From an uncultured Kangiella sp. (GTDB lineage Bacteria; Pseudomonadota; Gammaproteobacteria; Enterobacterales; DSM-103792): a DNA stretch of 6,524 nt. Location: contig CAMLKQ010000126.1 of NCBI GenBank assembly GCA_946480585.1, positions 1-6,524 on the forward strand. Reading direction: 5' to 3'. Numbering within the stretch: position 1 is the stretch's first letter; each line of letters begins with the position of its first letter. The translations under genes and the position numbers were made by a program. The notes under the pieces are model-generated. The model was not told where the DNA came from and made no database searches. It worked only from the letters and a program-made list of their open reading frames with translations. Shown here in pieces: positions 1 to 5,495 of the stretch.

Positions 1-408
1 GTGGTCGGTGAAGACAATCGGGTGCTGGTCGGTTTGTCCTTCCTGTTCCTTGCGGTTTGTCTCATCAACATGATCGGTTTGCTGCTGGCGAAGTTTCTCG
101 GTCGGGCGCCGGAGCTCGCGCTGCGCCGTGCCCTCGGCGCCAGTCAGTGGCAGGTGCTGCAACTGAATCTGGTCGAAGTGTCGCTGATTGGCGTCATTGG
201 CGGCCTGCTCGGCTTGCTGTTCGCCTGGTTGGGGTTGATCGCGGTGCGCGCCCTGTACGGTGACGGCTACGGCGCGCTGACCTCGCTGAACGGCACGCTG
301 GCAGCGCAGGCGCTGCTGATCGCCATTGCCGCCAGCATTCTCGCCGGCCTGTATCCGGCACTGCGGGTCGGCCGCATGGCCCCCGCCGGCTTGCTGAAAA
401 CGCAGTAA
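1..408 (+). CDS. ABC transporter permease, FtsX/MacB type (3' part only)
   Basis: This is the C-terminal 135 residues of an integral inner-membrane permease of the MacB/FtsX family; the frame is open at the window edge, so the GTG at base 1 is probably an internal valine codon. Three hydrophobic segments are visible, at about residues 8-31, 55-85 and 98-122. Between the first two lies the family's cytoplasmic signature, GRAPELALRRALGAS (residues 34-48), the equivalent of the RRREIGIRRALGAS loop that contacts the ATPase. The end, with YPALRVGRMAPAGLLKTQ, matches the usual 'P-A-x-x-A-x-x-x-P-xxxL' tail of FtsX domains. It ends 11 bp before a short ORF and about 110 bp before a second permease, so it is probably the first permease of a two-permease exporter operon whose ATPase and HlyD-like adaptor would lie upstream. 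The substrate cannot be told from sequence. Confidence 0.88.
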   Translation: MVGEDNRVLVGLSFLFLAVCLINMIGLLLAKFLGRAPELALRRALGASQWQVLQLNLVEVSLIGVIGGLLGLLFAWLGLIAVRALYGDGYGALTSLNGTLAAQALLIAIAASILAGLYPALRVGRMAPAGLLKTQ

Positions 409-409
409 C

Positions 410-413
410 GGAG
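410..413 (+). promoter_or_regulatory. Shine-Dalgarno of the short ORF at 420
   Basis: GGAG lies 6 nt upstream of the ATG at 420, directly after the stop codon of the preceding permease (TAA 406-408). The spacing is good for translation initiation and is the main reason to take the 32-codon ORF seriously. Confidence 0.5.
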
Positions 414-419
414 CTCATC

Positions 420-518
420 ATGGAATTCGGACCGATTTTTCGCGCCTGGTTTCGTCAAGAACAGCCGCGCAACAAAACCGGCGGCAACACCGGCAACAAC
501 AGCGCTCAGAGAGGTTAA
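420..518 (+). CDS. Small ORF (32 aa) copying the N-terminus of the next permease
   Basis: This ORF fills the gap between two permease genes. It encodes 32 residues, begins MEFGPIFRAWFRQ and ends with a Gly/Asn-rich tail before TAA (516-518). Eight of its first nine residues equal the start of the downstream permease (MEFGPIFRA versus MELGPIFRA). After a five-residue insertion (QEQPR) the match resumes with NKTG. In the first nine codons the DNA differs almost only at silent third positions (GAA/GAG, GGA/GGC, CCG/CCC, ATT/ATC, TTT/TTC), so the resemblance lies at the protein level and is not a recent copy. The hydrophobic segment that follows NKTG in the permease is missing. It has a good Shine-Dalgarno (410-413), and its stop lies 2 nt before the permease ATG, which would suit translational coupling. 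It may be the remnant of a third, mostly deleted permease, or a functional leader peptide. I cannot decide which. Confidence 0.5.
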   Translation: MEFGPIFRAWFRQEQPRNKTGGNTGNNSAQRG

Positions 519-520
519 TC

Positions 521-1741
521 ATGGAGCTTGGCCCCATCTTCCGCGCCCTGCTGCGGAATAAAACCGGCGCGATTCTGATCGCGCTGCAATGCGCGCTGAC
601 GCTGGCCATCGTCGTCAACGCGGTATTCATCACCCAGACCCGGCTCGACAAGATGGGCCGGCCGACCGGCATGGACGATGACAACCTGATCAGCGTCATG
701 AGCATCGGCTTTGTCGACAACTTCAACGCGCAGACCACCGTCGATACCGATCTGGCGGCGTTGCGTGCGCTTGATGGCGTGGTCGATGCGACACCGATCA
801 ATGCGATTCCGCAAAGCGGTGGCGGCAGCTCGACTGGCTTTCGCGCCACACCGGAAGACAAGAACGAGGATATCGGCGGCGCGTATTACGAAGTCGATTC
901 GCATGCCGTACCAACGCTCGACATCAAGCTGATCGCCGGTCGCAATTTCCGCCCGGAAGAGCAAAAGTACCTGCCGGAGCGCACGCTCGATTTTCCGCGC
1001 GCGGTGATCCTGTCGGTGGCGTTGGCGAAAACTTTGTTTCCGGCCGAGCCGTTCGACCCGAATCAGGTGCTCGGCAAGACCGTGTATTCCGGCACCAACA
1101 ATGCTTACGAGGTGGTCGGCATCGTCGAGCGGATGCAGGCACCGTGGATCAACTGGCGCCGGTTTGAACAAACGGCACTGTTTCCGTTGGTGACCACCGA
1201 GAAGTACATCCGCTACATGATCCGGACCGAACCGGGTCGGCGTGATGAACTGATGCCGATCATCGAACAGACGCTGACCAAGCTGAACAGTGGCCGCATC
1301 ATCCGCGATGTCAACGCCCACAGTGACACGGTCAAACGTGCCTATCAGGAAGACAAGGCGATGGCGATTTTGCTGGTCACGTCGATCGGTTTGATTGTCG
1401 CCGTCACCGCGCTCGGCATCGTGGGTCTCGCCACCTTCAGCGTCAACCGGCGGACCCGCCAGATCGGCACCCGGCGCGCGCTTGGCGCGAGCCAGGCCGA
1501 CATCCTGCGCTACTTCCTGACCGAGAACAGCCTGATCACCGGCGCCGGCATCGTGCTCGGGGTGCTGCTCAGCATTGGCCTGAACATCTGGCTGGTCGAC
1601 ACCTACGCGCTGGACAAGCTGGACTGGTTCTATCTGCCGTTCGGCATGTTGTTTGTCTGGCTGCTTGGCTTGGTGGCGGTGCTGGCGCCGGCGCTGAAAG
1701 CCGCCCGCATCGCGCCGGCCATCGCGACCCGGTCAGCCTGA
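521..1741 (+). CDS. ABC transporter permease, MacB/FtsX type
   Basis: This is a complete 406-residue inner-membrane permease with the four-helix plan of the MacB/FtsX family. TM1 is at about residues 16-38, followed by a large periplasmic domain (about 39-278, the MacB_PCD region) and then TM2 (about 280-306). The cytoplasmic signature RRTRQIGTRRALGAS is at 310-324, followed by TM3 (about 336-359) and TM4 (about 372-392). The closing segment, PALKAARIAPAIATRSA, is typical of the family. Such permeases pair with a MacB-like ATPase and transmit ATP hydrolysis to the periplasm rather than forming a classic pore; the ATPase is not in this window. The ATG at 521 is preceded by GAGG (511-514) with 6-nt spacing. 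Together with the upstream partial permease it probably forms a heterodimer. A strong terminator follows 16 bp after the stop, so this is the last gene of its operon. Substrate unknown. Confidence 0.92.
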   Translation: MELGPIFRALLRNKTGAILIALQCALTLAIVVNAVFITQTRLDKMGRPTGMDDDNLISVMSIGFVDNFNAQTTVDTDLAALRALDGVVDATPINAIPQSGGGSSTGFRATPEDKNEDIGGAYYEVDSHAVPTLDIKLIAGRNFRPEEQKYLPERTLDFPRAVILSVALAKTLFPAEPFDPNQVLGKTVYSGTNNAYEVVGIVERMQAPWINWRRFEQTALFPLVTTEKYIRYMIRTEPGRRDELMPIIEQTLTKLNSGRIIRDVNAHSDTVKRAYQEDKAMAILLVTSIGLIVAVTALGIVGLATFSVNRRTRQIGTRRALGASQADILRYFLTENSLITGAGIVLGVLLSIGLNIWLVDTYALDKLDWFYLPFGMLFVWLLGLVAVLAPALKAARIAPAIATRSA

Positions 1742-1757
1742 ATCGGCTGGCAGGCGC

Positions 1758-1795
1758 AAAAGCCGCTGACGGTCAGGAAATCGTCAGCGGCTTTT
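1758..1795 (+). terminator. Intrinsic terminator of the permease operon
   Basis: This is a perfect 14-bp inverted repeat. The left arm is 1758-1771 (AAAAGCCGCTGACG), the loop is 10 nt (1772-1781), and the right arm is 1782-1795 (CGTCAGCGGCTTTT). The GC-rich stem ends in TTTT on the plus strand, and the matching AAAA means it could also work on the minus strand. It lies 16 bp after the permease stop codon, as expected for an operon end. Confidence 0.85.
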
Positions 1796-1848
1796 ACATG
1801 TGGAACAGGCTTGGCGATTTAAGTTGCTGATTTTATTGGCGGTCATGG

Positions 1849-1865
1849 CTGGCACGGCTCTTGAT
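1849..1865 (+). promoter_or_regulatory. Putative sigma-54 (RpoN) promoter, -24/-12 elements
   Basis: The sequence CTGGCACG-gctc-TTGAT matches the sigma-54 consensus YTGGCACG-N4-TTGCW at all but one specified position: the C of the -12 GC is an A (base 1864). The -24 GG is intact (1851-1852) and the spacing is exact. If base 1864 is -12, transcription would start near 1876, giving a 5' leader of about 43 nt to the ATG at 1919. The element sits alone in the gap in front of a PEP-CTERM gene, a class in which RpoN control is known in several bacteria. The mismatch falls in a conserved base, so activity is not certain. Confidence 0.55.
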
Positions 1866-1894
1866 TGTATCGTTTTGTATCGCTTTGCATGCGC
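1865..1894 (+). repeat. Three 10-bp tandem units in the PEP-CTERM gene leader
   Basis: Three successive 10-bp units read TTGTATCGTT (1865-1874), TTGTATCGCT (1875-1884) and TTGCATGCGC (1885-1894). The first two differ at one base; the third is degenerate. The period equals one turn of the helix, and the array starts at the -12 side of the putative sigma-54 promoter and covers the predicted transcription start. It could be a binding site or simply a small slippage repeat. Confidence 0.5.
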
Positions 1895-1909
1895 AGCGTA
1901 CAAATAGAC

Positions 1910-1913
1910 GAGG
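1910..1913 (+). promoter_or_regulatory. Shine-Dalgarno that sets the start at 1919
   Basis: GAGG lies 5 nt before the ATG at 1919. It decides against the in-frame TTG at 1865, which falls inside the putative promoter, lacks a ribosome site, and would put 18 polar and mixed residues before the signal peptide. Confidence 0.75.
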
Positions 1914-1918
1914 TCATC

Positions 1919-2953
1919 ATGAGCAAACAAGGACGCACCGCAGTAGCCCTGCTGGGCTTGTTGGCTGTCGGTCAGGTTTCTGCTGACGCGCTGTTACCGC
2001 CCCTGCCGGATCCGCAGGAGGGCATCAATGCCGCCCAGTACGGCGACTTCTACTCCTACTCGCTGCCGCTGCTGGCTTATCGGCACGATCTCGCCAACGG
2101 CGGCGGGGTCGGTCCGGGAAACCCGTTCTACATCGATTCGTCGCCAGGCCAGATCGCCGATTACATCGTGGTTGCGACCGGTTCGAATGGTGGCCCGGTC
2201 ACCACCAACTTTGCCGGCATGGACAATGCTTACGCGACCCCGAACGGTGTCGCCGGCAACCCGGAGTTCTACACCAACACCAGCGACCCATCTGGCTATG
2301 GCGTCGGTGATCCGGATCAGATCGCCAACTTCACCGGCGACACCGAAAACACTTGGGATGCCCGGGTCAGTTCAATGCTCGACTTCCTCGGTGGCAGCGA
2401 ACTGGTGGTGTACTTCAACAACAACCAGATCAACTCCTGCGAAGACCACAGCTGTCAGGAGCTGTTCGCCGCTGCTCAGGTACGCCTGGTCAGTGATGAC
2501 GGCCTGCACGAAGTCTATTTCGATCTGCTGAACAACGGCGGCCTCGGCCCGATCTTCGGTTTCATGGGCGGCGATACCGGCAACTACACCAGCGCCGGTG
2601 CCTGGGGCGATGACTTCAACGACTACGTGCTGTCCGGCGGTCAGGTCTGCGTGGACGCCACCGCCACCACCTTCCTGCCTTGCGATGCACCGGGCGCCGT
2701 GCTGTTCAACCACAACCTTGGCGCCAACCAGGCCGCCTACGCCATCTGGTCACCTGAGCTCACCGCAGCACTGAACAGCGGTCTGTACGACGTCATGCAG
2801 GTCGATATCCGGATGCGCGATCTGAACAACGGCTACGAACAGATCTTCATCGGCCGGATGGAGTCGACGCCCCCGCATGAAGTGCCGACCCCGACCGCGC
2901 TGCTGCTGATGAGCGCTGGGCTGCTGATGCTGTGGCGGCAACGCAAACTGTAA
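1919..2953 (+). CDS. Secreted PEP-CTERM sorting domain protein
   Basis: This 344-residue protein, counted from the ATG at 1919, is built for export and exosortase sorting. Residues 1-22 form a Sec signal peptide (basic start, hydrophobic core, likely cleavage after VSA at 20-22). The C-terminus has the three-part PEP-CTERM signal: VPTP at 322-325 (a variant of VPEP), a hydrophobic stretch to about 339, and a basic end (RQRK). The mature part is rich in Gly, Asn, Asp and aromatic residues, with no catalytic motif that I recognise. Its four cysteines (174, 179, 244, 255) form two close pairs and suggest two disulfides. A central stretch, TGDTENTWDAR near 139-149 followed by LDFLGGSELVVYFNNNQ, resembles segments I recall from unnamed PEP-CTERM proteins; this is from memory, not a search. 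An exosortase would be expected to cleave the tail at the inner membrane, releasing the protein to the surface or the polysaccharide matrix. It is a single-gene unit with its own promoter and terminator. Function unknown. Confidence 0.85.
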   Translation: MSKQGRTAVALLGLLAVGQVSADALLPPLPDPQEGINAAQYGDFYSYSLPLLAYRHDLANGGGVGPGNPFYIDSSPGQIADYIVVATGSNGGPVTTNFAGMDNAYATPNGVAGNPEFYTNTSDPSGYGVGDPDQIANFTGDTENTWDARVSSMLDFLGGSELVVYFNNNQINSCEDHSCQELFAAAQVRLVSDDGLHEVYFDLLNNGGLGPIFGFMGGDTGNYTSAGAWGDDFNDYVLSGGQVCVDATATTFLPCDAPGAVLFNHNLGANQAAYAIWSPELTAALNSGLYDVMQVDIRMRDLNNGYEQIFIGRMESTPPHEVPTPTALLLMSAGLLMLWRQRKL

Positions 2954-2975
2954 TCCGTCTGCTGGGCGACACCCG

Positions 2976-3012
2976 CAAACAAAAAGGCCGCTTGATGCGG
3001 CCTTTTTGTTTG
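2976..3012. terminator. Bidirectional terminator between convergent genes
   Basis: This is a perfect 16-bp inverted repeat: left arm 2976-2991 (CAAACAAAAAGGCCGC), loop TTGAT (2992-2996), right arm 2997-3012 (GCGGCCTTTTTGTTTG). The GC core is flanked by A-rich sequence on the left and T-rich sequence on the right, so it can stop transcription from both sides. It lies 22 bp after the PEP-CTERM gene stop and 52 bp beyond the pilU stop on the other strand, and serves both. Confidence 0.88.
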
Positions 3013-3064
3013 TTCGTTTGTTCGCGGCCTGTGTCGGCAAGCAAGGCCGGCACCGACCAGCCGG

Positions 3065-4198
3065 TCAGAGCCGGCGCGAACCGCCGCGACCTTCGAGCGA
3101 CAAACCGCCGGGCTGTTCCATGTCGTGGCCGACTTCGCCGCTGTCGAGTTTGATCAGCAAGCGCAGATCGTTGGCCGAGTCGGCGTGGTGCAAGGCATCT
3201 TCGTAAGTGATTTCGCCGGCCTTGAACAGCTTGAACAGCGCCTGATCGAAGGTCTGCATGCCCAGTTCGTTGGAACGCTTCATCACTTCTTTCAACAGGT
3301 GCACTTCGCCTTTGCGAATGTGATCGGACACCAGCGGCGTGCCGAGCAACACTTCGATGGCAGCGCGTCGTCCGGTGCCATCCGGAGTCGGGATCAGCTG
3401 CTGGGCGACAATGCCTTTCAGGTTCAGTGACAGATCCAGCAACACCTGGTTGTGCTTTTCTTTCGGGAAGAAGTGCAGGATGCGGTCGAGCGCCTGGTTG
3501 GCGTTGTTGGCGTGCAAGGTACACAGCGCCAAGTGACCGGTTTCGGCAAACGCGACCGCGTAATCCATCGTTTCGGCCGAACGCACCTCACCGATCAGGA
3601 TCACATCCGGTGCTTGCCGCAAGGTGTTCTTCAGCGCCACCTCGAACGAGTCAGTATCAATGCCGACTTCGCGCTGGGTGACGATGCACTTCTCGTGCTG
3701 GTGGATGAATTCGATCGGATCTTCAATGGTGATGATGTGGCCGGTCGAGTTGCGGTTGCGGTACCCGATCATCGCCGCCAGCGAGGTCGATTTACCGGTG
3801 CCGGTGGCGCCGACAAAAATCACCAGACCGCGCTTGGTCATCGCCAGTTGCTTGAGCACTTCCGGCAACTTCAGCTGGTCCAGCGTTGGAATGGTGGTTT
3901 CGATCCGGCGCAGCACCATGCCGACGTTGTTGCGCTGCTGGAAGGCACTGACCCGGAACCGGCCGATGCCGCTGGCCGAGATCGCGAAGTTGCATTCCTT
4001 GGTGCGGGCAAAATCGCGCCGCTGCTCTTCGTTCATGATCGAGAGCACGACTTCGCGGGCTTTCTCCGGCGACAGTTCCTTTTGCGTCACCGGCACCACT
4101 TTGCCATTGATCTTCATGCACGGCGGCACCCCGGACGTGATGAACAAGTCCGAGGCCTTTTTGCTGACCATGAATTTCAACAGGCCTTCAAAATCCAT
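3065..4198 (-). CDS. pilU: Type IV pilus retraction ATPase PilU
   Basis: This is a 377-residue cytoplasmic hexameric ATPase of the PilT/GspE secretion superfamily; PilU is the accessory motor that helps PilT retract type IV pili. Visible motifs are Walker A GATGTGKS (130-137), the Asp box TIEDPIEF (157-164), Walker B VILIGE with catalytic Glu204, and the His box ETGHLALCTLHA (219-230; His222, His229). It is assigned to PilU rather than PilT because PilT's AIRNLIRE motif is replaced by LVSDHIRKGE (289-298), and because it has a longer Gly/Arg-rich tail (about 355-377) and lies downstream of a clear pilT. The length fits the family. The start ATG is supported by GGAGG (complement of 4207-4211) with 8-nt spacing. 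It follows pilT after 182 bp and ends facing the shared terminator at 2976-3012. Confidence 0.95.
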   Translation of the reverse strand: MDFEGLLKFMVSKKASDLFITSGVPPCMKINGKVVPVTQKELSPEKAREVVLSIMNEEQRRDFARTKECNFAISASGIGRFRVSAFQQRNNVGMVLRRIETTIPTLDQLKLPEVLKQLAMTKRGLVIFVGATGTGKSTSLAAMIGYRNRNSTGHIITIEDPIEFIHQHEKCIVTQREVGIDTDSFEVALKNTLRQAPDVILIGEVRSAETMDYAVAFAETGHLALCTLHANNANQALDRILHFFPKEKHNQVLLDLSLNLKGIVAQQLIPTPDGTGRRAAIEVLLGTPLVSDHIRKGEVHLLKEVMKRSNELGMQTFDQALFKLFKAGEITYEDALHHADSANDLRLLIKLDSGEVGHDMEQPGGLSLEGRGGSRRL

Positions 4199-4206
4199 TG
4201 CTGCAT

Positions 4207-4211
4207 CCTCC
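4207..4211 (-). promoter_or_regulatory. Shine-Dalgarno of pilU
   Basis: The minus strand reads GGAGG 8 nt before the pilU ATG. It is a full-strength site, stronger than anything in front of pilT, and would allow pilU to be translated well even if its mRNA is less abundant. Confidence 0.75.
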
Positions 4212-4269
4212 GTGGTCCGGACCGGCAGCGGGATCTGCCAACGCGGCCACCGTATTTCGACTCACTTTC

Positions 4270-4295
4270 AAAAGGCCGGCAGTGTAGCGCCGGCC
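4270..4295 (-). terminator. Possible attenuator between pilT and pilU
   Basis: On the minus strand, GGCCGGC (4295-4289), an 8-nt loop and GCCGGCC (4280-4274) form a 7-bp GC-only hairpin followed at once by TTTT (4273-4270). This is the form of a short intrinsic terminator, placed about 85 bp after the pilT stop and about 70 bp before the pilU start. The T tract is only four bases long, so partial readthrough is more likely than a full stop. It could instead be a structure that protects the end of the pilT mRNA. Confidence 0.4.
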
Positions 4296-4380
4296 CGAAC
4301 GCCGCTCCGGCTTGCCGGGCCAGCTTGCGAACCGGTTCTCACTCGGCCCCGGTCCACCGCTGTACTGACACGCCTGCGGC

Positions 4381-5415
4381 TTAGAAATCCTCTTTGCTCT
4401 TGGCTTTTTCGCGTGCGTCCTGGCGGGTGATGAGGCCTTTCTGGATCAGCTCTTTCAAGGTTTGATCCAAGGTCTGCATGCCGAACTGGGCACCGGTCTG
4501 GATGGCGCTGTACATCTGCGCGACCTTGTCTTCGCGGATGAGGTTACGGATAGCGGGCGTGCCGATCATGATCTCGTGCGCGGCGACCCGGCCGCCGCCG
4601 ATTTTCTTCAGCAGCGTTTGCGAGATGACCGCCTGCAGCGATTCCGACAGCATCGAGCGGACCATCTGCTTTTCCGCCGCCGGGAACACGTCGATGACGC
4701 GGTCGATGGTTTTTGCCGCTGAGGTCGTGTGCAGGGTGCCGAACACCAGGTGACCGGTTTCCGCGGCCGTCAGTGCCAGCCGGATGGTTTCCAGGTCGCG
4801 CATTTCGCCGACCAGGATGATGTCCGGGTCTTCCCGCAGCGCCGAGCGCAATGCTTCGTTGAAGCCGAGCGTATCGCGGTGTACTTCGCGCTGATTGACC
4901 AGACACTTCTTCGATTCGTGGACAAATTCGATCGGGTCTTCGATGGTCAGGATATGGTCGTATTTGTTGTCGTTGACGTAGTTGATCATCGCCGCCAACG
5001 TGGTCGACTTGCCGGAACCGGTCGGGCCGGTGACCAGCACGAGGCCACGCGGTTTCATCGACACTTCTTTGAAAATGGCCGGCGCGTTCAATTCTTCCAG
5101 CGTCAGCACCTGCGACGGAATGGTCCGGAACACCGCACCGGCGCCGCGGTTCTGGTTGAAGGCGTTGACCCGGAAACGGGCGACGCCGGGCAATTCAAAC
5201 GAGAAGTCCGTTTCGAGGAATTCTTCGTAATCCTTGCGCTGCTTGTCGTTCATGATGTCATAGACGAGACTATGCACCATCTTGTGATCGAGCGGCGGCA
5301 CGTTGATGCGGCGCACGTCGCCGTCCACCCGGATCATCGGCGGCAGGCCGGCCGAAAGGTGCAAGTCGGAAGCGCGGTTCTTGACGCTGAAAGCGAGCAG
5401 TTCGGTGATATCCAT
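4381..5415 (-). CDS. pilT: Type IV pilus retraction ATPase PilT
   Basis: This 344-residue protein is the main retraction motor of type IV pili: a cytoplasmic hexamer that uses ATP to disassemble the pilus at the inner-membrane platform, driving twitching motility and DNA uptake. The N-terminal PAS-like domain (about 1-100) is followed by the RecA-like core: Walker A GPTGSGKS (130-137), Asp box TIEDPIEF (157-164), Walker B DIILVGE (198-204, catalytic Glu204) and the His box ETGHLVFGTLHT (219-230; His222, His229). The PilT-specific retraction motif AIRNLIRE is intact at 288-295. Length and motifs are those of a normal, active PilT. The ribosome site is weak. It starts 80 bp from the divergent yggS and is followed by pilU on the same strand; pilT-pilU next to yggS is a conserved gammaproteobacterial order. 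Confidence 0.97.
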   Translation of the reverse strand: MDITELLAFSVKNRASDLHLSAGLPPMIRVDGDVRRINVPPLDHKMVHSLVYDIMNDKQRKDYEEFLETDFSFELPGVARFRVNAFNQNRGAGAVFRTIPSQVLTLEELNAPAIFKEVSMKPRGLVLVTGPTGSGKSTTLAAMINYVNDNKYDHILTIEDPIEFVHESKKCLVNQREVHRDTLGFNEALRSALREDPDIILVGEMRDLETIRLALTAAETGHLVFGTLHTTSAAKTIDRVIDVFPAAEKQMVRSMLSESLQAVISQTLLKKIGGGRVAAHEIMIGTPAIRNLIREDKVAQMYSAIQTGAQFGMQTLDQTLKELIQKGLITRQDAREKAKSKEDF

Positions 5416-5444
5416 CGAGGCGTCCGTCGGCCGGTCAAGGCCTT

Positions 5445-5473
5445 GTTATCAAATGCAAAGTTACTGAATGCAA
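5445..5473 (-). promoter_or_regulatory. Putative sigma-70 promoter of pilT
   Basis: On the minus strand, TTGCAT (complement of 5468-5473) and GATAAC (complement of 5445-5450) are separated by exactly 17 bp. The -10 matches TATAAT at 4 of 6 bases and the -35 matches TTGACA at 3 of 6. Transcription would begin near 5438 and leave a leader of about 23 nt before the pilT ATG. It is the best candidate in the 80-bp gap, but it is weak by sequence. Confidence 0.35.
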
Positions 5474-5474
5474 A
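5452..5474 (+). repeat. Direct repeat AATGCAAA in the pilT-yggS gap
   Basis: AATGCAAA occurs at 5452-5459 and again at 5467-5474, 15 bp apart start to start. Both copies lie in the short AT-rich part of the divergent promoter region, and one overlaps the proposed pilT -35. It may be a regulator site or chance. Confidence 0.35.
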
Positions 5475-5495
5475 CTCAGTGGATCACAATAGCGC

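Noticed and set aside
485..508. Short internal repeat (ACCGGC/AACAAC units) in the tail of the small ORF, considered as a mobile-element or CRISPR-like trace
   Set aside because: Only two imperfect units of about 12 bp, no spacers and no flanking duplication; simple low-complexity coding of Gly/Asn/Thr.
515..1321. 268-codon minus-strand ORF opposite the second permease
   Set aside because: The plus strand holds a full-length permease with all family motifs; the antisense frame has no recognisable domain and is typical of open shadows in GC-rich genes.
1865..1918. 18-residue N-terminal extension of the PEP-CTERM protein from a TTG start
   Set aside because: No ribosome site, overlaps the putative promoter, and would displace the signal peptide from the N-terminus; the ATG at 1919 has GAGG at 5-nt spacing.
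4329..4338. 10-bp perfect palindrome GAACCGGTTC downstream of pilT
   Set aside because: Too short to set apart from chance in GC-rich DNA and not placed at a promoter I can identify.
3452..4384. 310-codon plus-strand ORF antisense to pilU
   Set aside because: Sequence is rich in Arg/His/Asp/Gln as expected from reading a GC-rich gene backwards; pilU on the minus strand has every catalytic motif.
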